64,000 nucleotides of DNA from Strigops habroptila. Taxonomy: Eukaryota > Chordata > Aves > Psittaciformes > Psittacidae. This document shows, in pieces, positions 24,101 through 35,700 of this stretch. Position 1 is the first letter of the stretch. Every line of letters begins with the position of its first letter. The position numbers and the translations under genes are program-made. The stretch covers positions 6,851,284 through 6,915,283 of the forward strand of contig NC_046358.1 in NCBI RefSeq assembly GCF_004027225.2, read 5' to 3'. The notes below the pieces were generated by a model. The model had not been told where the DNA came from. It made no database searches and was given only the letters and a program-made list of their open reading frames with translations.

Positions 24101-26160
24101 TACATTTATGGTGAGCAGCAGCAAACCTCGCAGTAGGACACCAGCACAGCCTTCTGCTGAGAGCAGAAGCTATTAAACCCCCCTACTCTAAAGGATAGGC
24201 TTGATCAGATTATGTAGGAGCTTATCCCTTCATAAACAAACCAAAGCAAGGGCTAGAGATGCCAATCAAGAAGTCATCCCAGCTCTGCATTGTAGGACTT
24301 ACCTGGCACAAGCAGAAGAGACATCACCTCCTTCGGGTTTGCAGGAAACCCTTGACAGAGGTTTTGCAACACAACACAACTGCGGAGGCAAACTGGGTCA
24401 CTGCCAGCTGGGCAAAAATACCAAACCAGGCTGTTCGGTGAGCATATCCAAGCACGGCTGCTGGTTTACAAGGGGGATGAGGCCAGCTGCTCCCTGAGCA
24501 GCACGCTCTTGTGCTGGGGAATGGCACCGAGCCTCACTTGGCTCCAGACCAAAGGCTTGAAATATTTACCCAGAAAAAAGCCTCTTCCAAGTTCAATACA
24601 AGAGAGAGCCTCCAGCAGAGTGCCTCAGGCAGTGCAGAATAAAAGAAGGAGACAACTTTCATGTATCTAGAAGCCGTGCAGGAGTCTGCAGGCAGGTCCT
24701 AAAGACCTGCTATAGAGATGGAGTCTGAATGGGGAGTGAGAAATATTCCTGTTTCTTCTGACCAAGATTCAAGTAGCCAATAAGGAAAACAGGCATGGCT
24801 CTGCTCTGCAGACACACGTTTCCTACTGCCTTACCATCTATTTTCATGGTTTAGGCTTTGCCTGTATTATTTTTATACCTTACCATAGCCGGATCAAAGC
24901 AATTCCCTTTTCCAAACTATCAATACTATACACAAACGTCAGGCCATAGAAAATCATGAGAGGTATTGAAAAATAATATTCCCACAACATTATGTTCCCA
25001 TAGTGTTTGTCTGTGACAGCCAGGAGGAGGAAACATGTCTCTAAGGACTCTCAATAAATCCCATGAGGATACACATGGCTGGATCAGAGGTACAAAAAGC
25101 AGCAGCAAGAACTGAAACACTGGACACCAGCATGGTCCCCAAAAGAGCAGAGCCAGCTGCTGTTTGACACATAGCTGCTGCTCACCATCTCTTTTCAAAG
25201 ACACACCACACAAAACCACCTCACATTTGCTGCTGTTGCTTTAAGTGATGCAATATTTCATTACAAATAATGTCCAAGCACATTACAAGCACTCCCTGCT
25301 TTCCTAAGGACTATGACAGAGGGATAAGAGCAGTTTACCCAGGGGCTTTAGGACCATTTACAGACAGAGGGGGGTGGACAACACTGTTGTATCTGTTGAA
25401 CCATTAATTTCATCATGAACCTGCAAGTAGAAGCAGGAAGGGAGAAAATACATGGAAGTTATGGCAGGCAGCTTTTGTGTGCCCAAACAGCACCGTCCCG
25501 TGAGGCAGGGACACTACCAATGGACCACAACTGATCTATATGAGATGAAGAAGTAAAATGTTGCTCATCAGCTGGGGGTGGTTGCTAAGTTTTCACTGCT
25601 GCACTGGCAGGGCAGCCTCTGGGCATGCTACCAAGTGCTTTCACTCCAAAGGAATGTTGTATCTGAAGAGCAGAGAATTTATGATTTCAATGAGCATGAA
25701 ACCTCTCGCAGCAGCAACAGCAGCAGGAGATGCGGCTGCGAGGTTGACTCATTTGGGTTAGTGAAACTGGGGCTAATGGTGCTCTGTGCCATGCAGCTGG
25801 AATGTGAGTGCCACTGCCGGAGGACTCAGACCGTGTGCTCCCCAGCTTTTGGTGCATCCTAAGCACAGAGATGCAGCTAGAATGAGGCTGGTGGGATGCT
25901 CATCCTGAGCGGGTCCTTTACACCTGCGTGAGCATGGCTCCCATGGGAGGATGCCTTCAGAGGAGTGGACGATGGTATCAGCCCGGCTCTCCTCCCCTTC
26001 CTCTTACGCAACTCAGCATGCAGGGGAGTGACTTGACTTTTTTCCCCTCTCCCAGGGAGTTGGTTTTCACTTCCTGCACTCTCCGGGCCTTTGTCTCCAC
26101 TGGACGCAGCTGAGGGCACACCTGAGGGGTGAAGGCACAGGGGGGACGAGGGGGACACCC

Positions 26161-26182
26161 CGCTCCCAGCATCGGAGCCCAG
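26161..26182 (+). other. SPINT1: Candidate end of SPINT1 5' non-coding exon 1 (donor)
   Basis: GGAGCCCAG|GTAGGGG is a plausible splice donor 111 nt before a strong acceptor at 26293. Human SPINT1, as I recall, has its start codon in the second exon. The exon's 5' end is not determined. Confidence 0.35.
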
Positions 26183-26293
26183 GTAGGGGACTAAGAGCGT
26201 ATACCTGGGGATGAGTTGCAGCGTGGGGGGACACATTAGCCCCGCATCTGGACACCGTCCCTCTTAGTTTCACCTGTCTTCTCCCTTCTTTAG

Positions 26294-26336
26294 GAAAGGA
26301 TTAAGGGCTCAAGGTGGTGAGGATCGGAGCACCAAG
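26294..26336 (+). other. SPINT1: SPINT1 5' UTR in the start-codon exon
   Basis: A pyrimidine-rich tract, CACCTGTCTTCTCCCTTCTT, then TAG ends at 26293 and forms a good acceptor. The 43 nt after it lead to the ATG in context ACCAAGATGG (A at -3, G at +4). Confidence 0.55.
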
Positions 26337-26763
26337 ATGGCCAGAGGGAGCCCAGGTCCACAGTTTGTGCTCTGGGTTTGCTTGGTGCTGGCGGTCTATG
26401 GAGAAGGGCAGGAGGGAAAACCCTTCGGTGAAACGTGCCTGGAGGACTTTAGGGCAGGAATGCCGGATTTGGTGCTGGATACAGACGCCTCTGTCCAGAA
26501 TGGAGCCACCTTCTTGTCGTCCCCCTTAGTCCATGGGAGGAGGGACTGCATAAGAGCCTGCTGTAAGGAGCGTGCTTGTAACCTGGCTCTTGTGGAGCAG
26601 GACCCAGACACGGAGGAAGACCACATCCGAGGCTGCTTTCTCCTCAACTGCCTCTACGAGCAGGCTTTCGTCTGCAGGTTTGCCAGGAAGGTCGGCTTCC
26701 TGAACTTCATGAGGAAGGAGGTGTATGATTCCTACCAGGCAATGCAGGATCACAGGTTGAATG
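26337..26763 (+). CDS. SPINT1: SPINT1 coding exon 1: signal peptide and MANSC domain
   Basis: 142 codons plus one base. A hydrophobic leader ([15 protein letters not shown]) is followed by [20 protein letters not shown] and the [19 protein letters not shown] block, then [16 protein letters not shown]. These are the eight-cysteine MANSC signatures. The donor is AATG|GTAAGG. The frame stays open to 26843 only by read-through. Confidence 0.96.
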
Positions 26764-29700
26764 GTAAGGTGCCCATAATGGATCTGCGCAAACCAGGGCT
26801 GGAAAAGCATGAATGGCCACTGGGTGCCAGCTCCTCCAACTGACATTTGTGCTGCCAAATGGTCAGGATAAAGCAATGTTAAAGATGGGTTTTCTATATA
26901 TCCCTTTGCCACAGAGGTTTTCCCTAACTTGGATAAACTCACTTAAGAGCTGTGCCTCAGTTTACCTATTAGTAAATGGAGAGGGAATTCTTCTTTAGCC
27001 TATTTGAAGTGGGTGGAGTGAGTGTTACCAAATGCAAGCTGGGGTTTTGATACTTGTAGAGAAAAAGGAGTTGTTTCCCTTCTCCCTCCCTCCAGGCCTT
27101 TGAGGTTGGAAAGGGAAATCCTCTAAAAATCTACACATCACTGTGTTTTAAAGGGCTGCATTAATCTCTTAATTGCTCAGGGGCTGGAGGCAGGACGCAA
27201 TGCACTTACCTCTCATTTTGCCACAGCCTCAGTGTTGTGAGCAGCAGCCTGGATGGTGAGGTGTCTCCATATCACTGCTTGTTGAGGCTGGTCCTTGCTG
27301 CTGGGGGGGGCTGATTAGAAAACTTCCCCTTTGGAGGTGGGTTTCTCTTTCCCAGTCTCTGAGAGTTCCCTGCACCCGGACCCAGAAAACCAGACAGAAA
27401 CCAAGCTAACCTGGAGCTGGCTGTCTCCAAAGCAATGCAGTGTGTTCAGAAACACTGAAACCATGGGAATTCGTCTTTTTGTCTCCTTCTTCCGTGTTTT
27501 GGAGGAAGCATAGAAAGGCTGGGGTGTCTCTGGCCTGGCTGGGACTTTGCCAACCATATCCAGTTTATTACATGTTGATGCCTGGGCAGGGCTGTTTGGG
27601 GATATCTGTGTGGGTAATCCTCCCCATACCCCCTCCCAGCCCAGCCGTGGTGGGGAAGGAAGGGATCTGTGGTGATGACCAGGGGAGTAGGCACATGGAC
27701 TTGGGCTCTGTGGTGTGAGCTGAATAGGACTTCGATCTTCTGCTGGGATATGTCAGCCTGTGAGCCCTGGAGGTGTGCAATGGCACCAAACTCCACACTG
27801 ACCACTTCTGTCCTTCCTGAGTAGCAGTGCGCGGCTTTCAGCTCCTCTGGAGCAGCCCTTGGGTGTCACTGGTTTGAAGAGGGATGTGGCACAAGTGGTC
27901 CTCCTGTCCTCTGTCTCGCCTAGTTGCTTCCCATTGCATTTTAGGGCCTTCTAGTAAATATCTCACAGTTGTGGTAGTTCTCCTGCGCCTCCATTCCAGG
28001 CTCAAAATCCGTTCCACAGGAACTAAAGCCCACACCACCATGGCTGGAGGTGGCATGCTGGCAGCTGCCTGAATTCCTACATGCTTTGTTGTAGGAGGAA
28101 AAAGGAATGCATCATCCCCAGTACATCCTGATTTCACAAGATTAGATCAAAATACAACGTAGTGTTGAGCAATTCAGTCTCTTCATCTCTGTGGACCAGC
28201 ACCAGGAGACTGCAACCCTCTTCTCCCTTGGCTGGTCCCAGGGCCTGGCATGGCATGCGTGCGGGTCCCTAGGAAGTGTCCCTGGGTCACTGTGCTCCCT
28301 GTGCCACCAGCAGTGCTGTATTTCCCAATCCATGGCACCTACCTGGAGCATCCCAGTCACTGACACACGGTGCTGCCTTGCAAACCATCTCCCTAATGCT
28401 ACTTTCACAGGTGCTGGGATGGCTGCGGTGGGGCAGGAAAACCCGGGAGGGCTTATCAGTGAGAAGTGGAAAGCATGCCAGAAATGCTGCTGGGGATATT
28501 CTGCAAGGCAGACATACCCCTTCCTTGCTCATATGCCATGATAGCTGTGGGTGTAGGAAGGGCTTGGTCACTTCTACACCCCGTGTTGGCACTCTCACAG
28601 GGTGCAGGGTGCCAGGCTGCAGTAACAGACACTGGGAAGCTCACTGCTTCGTGTTTGGGTCGGGCTGCAATGTTCATGCTGTAGGTGGATGGGAAATGTG
28701 TTTCCTTGCTCTGCTGAAATTCTTCGGCATTGTCTTCGATACCAAAAGCTTTCTCAGTCACCCTGAACGACACCAAAGGGCCGGCAGGAAAAGAGAGGGA
28801 GGGTAATTAGTTCATTAACCCAGAGCTGAAAAAGATTTATTTTACTGGAGAAATAACAAACAATAACAAGGGTTAAATCAGACCCTATGAACTGGGCCCT
28901 CCTCTCTGTAGCAGCTGAGAACTTCAGAATGCTGACCCCGATTTTGGTTCAGATCCAAACAAAAAGATGCAAACCCAAAACCCAAGCCCCTGTGGCGTGA
29001 TGCTGGAATTGGGTCCAGGCAGGAGGAATGGGCCTGGATGGGCAGGAAGGTGGGAGCCTAGCTGCCACCAAGGAGGAGAGGGGAAGGGCACAAAGGTGCA
29101 GATGCAGGAGGCCAAATGAAGGAGCCTCTGGCCACCGAGTGTGTCCACCCAGCACATAAGGAAGCTCTGTGGCATTTTTGCTTCTGGACCTTTTGAGGAT
29201 GCCTGGAGAAATGAGTGTTAAGGAAGATGGTTTTGGAATGTCAGGTTTTCCTCCCAGATGTTTACAGGCAAAATAATCTTGGCCCAGGTTTTGGACTGGA
29301 GACATAACTGTCCAGTCTTCCTGCTGTTGTGCTGTCTCACTGTTAAAATGTGAAGCTGTGTGGCTGCTCTGGAGCCCAAGTTATTGTCAACCCCCTGAGA
29401 CTGGCTCTAAAGGTCTGCAGGAAGCTTATATGCTGCTCTATCATCCATCCCTTTCATTATGTGCTGCTCTCAGGAGTCGTAGGAGCCTTTAGGCTATGTC
29501 CATGTGGCAATCTTCAGATGTCCTCTGCAATAATGAGGATTAAAAGCATGTTTTTTCTAGCGAATGGTGAAATATATATTTAGTGACCCCAGTGGGTGAC
29601 ATTAAACAAAACAGCCACACATTGCGAGACCCTCACTCTACAGGGAGCAGACCTGTTGAATTAAAAGGTTTATATATGTTCAAGAGGAGACTAGAGAACA

Positions 29701-32700
29701 CTTGAAAGAGAGAGCACAGCTGGAGGCTGCTGAATTGGACAAATTTAATCTTGGAATGTTTCTGAAGCTGATAGAAGTAGCTGAAAGCTGGGAGAGCGTG
29801 ATGGGGGAAGTACTATGTATGCTTGCCCTGGTTTTGCTTTTGCTCCACAGTGAGACTGTGGCAATGGAACACAGGAACAGAAACACCCTTGCTCTAACCC
29901 ACTGTGGTCAACCTAGGGGTAAAGGCAACAGTGAATGCAGCTGAAATCTGGCTTCCGCACATCATCTGAGTGGATTTTCATGTTCTAGAGAAGTTCTCAA
30001 GAGCTTCTGAGTCATTTATAAGCTGGTGATGTGTCTTATAAGCTTGGCTGTGTCTCTCGCCTGTTCTAGCTAACATAGAGCCCCAAGTCTCTGATGTTAT
30101 TGTTAAAAGGCACCATCCTCTTAAATGATTCCCCAGCCTGAACTTTGGTGCGAATTTTCTGCCTGGCTCATTCGGGAGGGGCAGGCTCACCAGGCACTTT
30201 ATTGGTAATAATGGAGCCCGGTGTTTAAGTAACTACTCCGAGCTTATTCTGGTCTGGGCAAACCAGTTCTGGGTGTGAAACTGGAAAATAACCTCTCTGA
30301 ACCTTTGTCCGTTTCTTGAACTGAACCTTTTGTGGTGGTTGTGAAATGCTTGGTGACACTCTCTTCCTCCTGCTGAATTCAGGCCTTGTGAGTGGGAGAA
30401 TGGGAAGTGCTGGGGAACCGCAGGGTTCAGGATGTGTCTGCTCCTGCCTCGCCATAGAATCAATCATAGAATGGTTTGGGTTGGAAAGGACCTTAAGATC
30501 ATCCAGTTCCAACCGTCTGCCATGGGTAGGGACACCTCACACCAGACCATGTCCCCTAAGGTCCTGTCCAGCCTGGCCTTGAACACTGCCAGGGATGGAG
30601 CATTCACCACTTCTTTGGGCACCCTGTTCCAGTGCCTCAGCACCCTCACAGTAAAGAACTTCTTCCTTGTATCTAACCTGAATTTCCCCTGTTTAAGTTT
30701 AAACCCATTACCCCTTGTGCTATCACTACAGTACCTAATGAAGGGAACTCCCCAGGTTTGAAGCTCATCCCTTTTCAAATGCTTGGTCCCATGATGGTTT
30801 CTGTTCTATGGGCACAGTGCGGCTAAAACAAGCAGTGCTGACATCCTGTCTGGGGCTGAGACAGGTCCTGACACTGGTCTCCCCTTGGCTAGTGCTGCTC
30901 AGTCCTGAGCCAGCTGCTCAGCCTCCAGCACCCAGCTCCGGCCAGGAGAGGGGGATTTGCACGTTCAGTTTAAGCTGAAACAGGGTAGGTTTAGATTAGC
31001 TATTAGGAACAAATTCTTCCCTGTGAGGGTGGTGAGGCGCTGGCGCAGGTTGGGCAGGGAAGCTGTGAAATTCACTTGCTGTGAGATTACTGTTTGTCAT
31101 GCAGAATTCACTGAAGTGCTGCCTTTTGTGGCTATTTCACGTCTTATCTCTGGAGCTATTTAAGGAGACAAAAGGAACAAACCGATCTTTACTAAATGGC
31201 ATGAGGACCTGTGGGAGAGTCTTTCCCTCTGCCCACTAAAGCAAATCAGACTGATTTCCCATGCCCTGAGGAAGGACGGAAGGAGCTTGGCAGCAGCAGC
31301 AAGTTGCCTTATGCTGAAAATATAACTCATTCAGTCATGCTGTGTTGTTTTGGAGAGGTGAAGTTGACCTGCTGTGTGCATCTCTTACAAACCACTACAG
31401 ACACCTCTAGAAACTAATGCTGAGAGCTGCTTGGCTCTGCATGAGTTGACAGAAAACTATATGGCTTTATCATGACTGTATTTGCTGCTCATCCAGAATG
31501 AATCCTTATGGAAAGAGCCTGTATTTCTCTTTCTCCTTTGTTGCATTGCCTTGTTCCCATCTCCCTCTCCCCCTCCTCAGGCAAATTAACACTGTGGCAG
31601 CATCATCACCCCTCATTACCTTTGCCTGTTGCAATGGAGAGTTTTCTAGTGGCAACGGGTGAGATTTGAATGAACCCCCCTGAAAGCTGTGCACTTTTGA
31701 ATGACTTCCCTGCAAGCACCACAAGAGAAGAGCTTCAGCCTTTGCTGCTCCTGCCTCTGCCCACCTTCTCTTGCAGCAGGCAGGCTCAGCTGCCTTCTGA
31801 TGCTTGAAATCTCCGAGGTTGTGTCTCACGGGTGCTGGAATTTGGGTGGCCTCATTTCTGCTCCTGTCTCTGCTCCTGGCCTGCCCAGTGGCTTTGAGCA
31901 GTGGCTGTTGTCCCCAGTGAGGTCCTTCCCTTCACAGTGCCTCAGTGTCCCCGTAAGCTGCTTCTGCAATGGCAGACAAGTGGGCTGTAAAAGCCCCTTG
32001 GTGACCATGAGAAAACTTTCCAGCTCTTTCTAGTGGCAACTTCAAACCATTCCGAGGTATTTTCAAGCACTGCTTTATAGCCTCAAGTACTCAGGGTCTA
32101 TCTGCGTGAGCGCTGGAATGGAGGAGATCTGGTTTTCTGTGAATCTGTGTCTCGAGGGCGAGAGCTGGTATCTGAGCTCTAAAAGAGAAATCTCCATACC
32201 GAAAGCAAACACTTTCTGCTGCAGGATTTCATTGGTGCATGAATACACTGTGAGCCACATACATACATTTGTTTTTAAGCATTTTGGATTTACTCTATCA
32301 AGCTCTTCTCCAGGATCATAAAGAAAAGATGTTTCCCTTTCCGATGTATTTTATAAATGGAGGAGGAAGCGGTCACTTAATGGCATGTCTCCAGGAGCAT
32401 GTGTTCCGCAGTAAAAGCACACAACACAGAGCAGCATCATAAAGCTTTAATCTCCCTGTTAATTACAGAGTTTTACAGCAGAAACTTTCCATAGTCAAAA
32501 AAGCATTATAGCAAAGGTAACTTTCCTTTTTCAAACAGGCTGTCAGAGCAAAACACAATGGAGAATCTCCCTTTTACAAGCAGTTTGTTAGTACTCTGCA
32601 TCAGTCAGCACTCAGTTATGAGGCTAAGGTGGAGAACAGCCCCATTGCCACTGAAAGCTTCACATAGTCAGTGTAGCAGAAATACTCCAAAGTCACTGAG

Positions 32701-35700
32701 CTTTCAGATGTCCTGAGGAGAAAAGGCAGAGACTTGAAGCCCTTCATTCCTAGAGGGATTTCCTCCTTGGCAGTCACCACAGATATGCAAATGCTCCTGA
32801 CTGTTTTTTCTGGAGGTGAGGAGGATCAGGGAATTTGGCTCATCAGAGATAGGATCTGGTGAAGTTGCTGACCCATAAAGTAGAGCCAAGCTTTTACTTC
32901 ACCGTGCAATCCACAGCCCTGAGGAGCTAAATGGACCCGTGGAGAAATGGGTCTGCAATAAGTGTACATGCTTAAAAATGTGAAGGAAAAACATGATTTG
33001 GAGGTGGGAGTTAATGATTAGCCTCTGTGTGGCTGAAGAACTAGTCTTGCCCTTGTGCAATTGCAGCCACCTGCTGGGCTCATCCTGGCAGGAAGGTGGC
33101 AGGGACGAGGCTGCATTTATGCACGGCAGGAATGTGTCCCTTTTCCAGAGCTTGTACTGCTGTGTACAACGTGCTCATGGAGCTGTTTTTCCTGGTTTGG
33201 TTTGGAAGGTGTTGCCAGCTCCAGTCAGGCCCTTCACTTATGAGTGTTCTGTGTGGCCACTTGTAAGTAAAACAAAACTCCACGTATTTGTTCTACTGGC
33301 CCTGTCAAAACCAAGAGGTGTCAGGCCCTGCTTGGTGTCTTCAGCAGCCTTTTTGCCAGGCTGAGATAGGACCCATCACTGTGGCATGCAGCCCTGAGGA
33401 AGGAGTGGCAGGGAGGTGTGCCTCACCCAAAGGTGAGAGGACACCCAGGGTGGGCATCTCTGCTTGTCTTGTCTGTTCAGTCTCTGTGTTCAGTTCTGGG
33501 TCCCTCATTACAAGATGCTGATACATGCAGGTCCAGAGAAGGGCAATGCAGCTGGTGAAGGGTCTGGAGCACCAGTCTGATGAGGAACGGCTGAGGGACC
33601 TGGGGGGGTTTAGTCTGGAGCAGAGAAGGCTCAGGGGGGACCTTATCGCTCTCTACAACTACGTGAAAGGAGGTTGGAGTGAGGTGGAGGTCAGTCTCTT
33701 CTCTCAAGTAACAAGTGATAGGACTAGAGCAGACTGCAGAGGGAGCCTCAAGGGTGGCATGCACGTACCCTCCCTGATACTGCAGCCAAACAGGCTGAGC
33801 ACAATGCTCAAGTGTGTAAACAAGGGAAGATTTGTTTCCCCTGTGACTTTCTGGTGGCAGCAGCATTTGTAAGACCAGGGTAGAATGAATATATCTTCAT
33901 TTGGTCAAAGATACTAGAAAATAGAAGATTCTGGGTGGGTTTGTGATAACTGATCAGGAACACAGGTTGCAAAGCCCTCAATCCTACTGAATTTAGTGAT
34001 GAAAGAACTAAAAAGTAGCTTGTTTTGCATGTCAGGTTTATTTCTATATATGTCTTATACTAAAGGTCCCTTCAGTAGGCTCTAGCAAGAGTCAGCAGCT
34101 GGTACCTGAATCCAGACACACTCAAACAGGAAATTAGGAGCAAGTCGACAACAGTGAAAATAATTACCTGATGGAGTAGTTTTCTAAGGGGTTTGGGCCC
34201 TAATCCTCTTCCTCAGTCACAGTAAATATAACAGTGTAATGGTTGAGTGATTTATATCTAGCTTACAAATCAATGCCTTTACAAAAGACTTAGGTTGCAC
34301 CTGAACATTGAATCTTGGACTTGGTACAGGCACTACCAGGTGGAGTTTTATGGGCTGAGCTCTGCAGAAAGCCTGTGATCAGAGACATTGAGGCTGAGAG
34401 GAGTTATGAGTCAGGCTTAATGGTGTCATTGTATAGGCTGCTTTTGCTGGCACAGCCAGGGATCAGTTTTTATCTTTTACAGTCTGGAAAAGTGTTTATG
34501 GATTGTGGAAGCTGCTGGTGAGCTAATCCATGGAATGGCACAAAAATAATGATCTCATGAATGGCATTTGTGTGCCATTTTTTAAGGCATGTATGTCAGA
34601 GAATGGGGTGGAATACAAGGTGGAGGAGGGGTATTTCTCATCCAAATCCTGCAGTGCATAGCTTTGGTTAGGTATGCTAACACAGTGCTTAGAGATGGTG
34701 GTAGGAATGATGAGAATCAGTGCCACATTCTTCAACACCCACACCAGGTCATCTCCCTAAGTGAAGGGTGGAGATTGCTCTGTGCTGTTTTGCGAGGATG
34801 TGGTCTGACGGACAGAACCTCAATGGCTGGAGCCACAGGGACACCCTCTTAAAGTGGTTCCTGTGGGCAGAAGTGGCCAGGGAGCCAATGGCTCAAAAGC
34901 ATTGCCAGAATGGGTTGTGGCATTACTAAATTAGCGAGGGCAGTAATAACGGTATTGATTGCCTGGTGCTTGCTCAGGCTGCAAGAAGCACAGCTGTATA
35001 AAAGTGTTTTCCTTTCAGTGGTTGAAGTCTGTATTGATTTAATCTGGAAGAATCCCCCTCCCTTGTCTTCCTGTAATGGAGATATGGACTGGACCTTTCA
35101 GCCTCTTACCCAGACCTTGTTCTGCCTTTCTTCTGCAGATGACCGTCCTCCAATAGCCCGCACTGCCAAGGACATGAGGGTACAGCCAGGGGAGCCAGTG
35201 ATGCTGAGAGGCATAGAGAGCACGGATGACCGAGGGATAGTCAGCTATGAATGGAAACAGGTTGTCGGTGACCCCTCCGTGGAGATGAAGGTAGGGAGCT
35301 GCAGGAAGCAAGCAGCTTGCTCACTGTCACCTGTGTCACCTGCATTAGGTTGAGTTTTCACAGCCACTGACTTGGAGATCACCTTGTCCTTCCCTCTTTG
35401 AGACAGTCCACCCATGAGCCTGTTCCCAAAGGCTATGGAGCACTCCCCGTGTCCTCGTGGCTAATCCCAGCCTCTCACACCGGGGACATGGCATTTCTTG
35501 GCCTCACCAGTTTGCAGGCTCCCTGCACCAGGATCCCACCTCAAACCTACCTGAGCAATACCTCATCTGCCTGGGTGGGAGTACTTGAGAGGGAAGCAGC
35601 TTCAGTGTAAGAGCTGCCTCCCAAGTTCCTGTAGTTCGATGAGGGGCCTGCCCTTAGTTTTACTCTGCTCCGCATCGGTGCTTCTACTCCTCTGGGTCTG

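Larger units (their letters stand above)
17001..26160. other. Divergent intergenic region between PPP1R14D and SPINT1
   Basis: About 9 kb holding the PPP1R14D 5' region and the SPINT1 upstream region. I recognise no protein gene. Open frames of 100-190 codons here (for example 16849-17418 +, 17977-18360 +, 22540-22998 -) have no family resemblance. Contents seen: decayed CR1 at 18.4 kb and an ancient CR1-like relic near 23.7-24.1 kb. Confidence 0.7.
26764..35138 (+). other. SPINT1 intron 1 (8.4 kb)
   Basis: Contains CR1 copies at 30455-30760 (-), 30960-31075 (+) and 33470-33765 (+). Otherwise it is unique sequence with no recognisable exon. Open frames up to 176 codons (28276-28806) look like chance. 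Confidence 0.8.

Noticed and set aside
30464-30778. 104-codon - strand frame that looks protein-like
   Set aside because: It is the C-terminal ORF2 remnant of a CR1 LINE, not a host gene.
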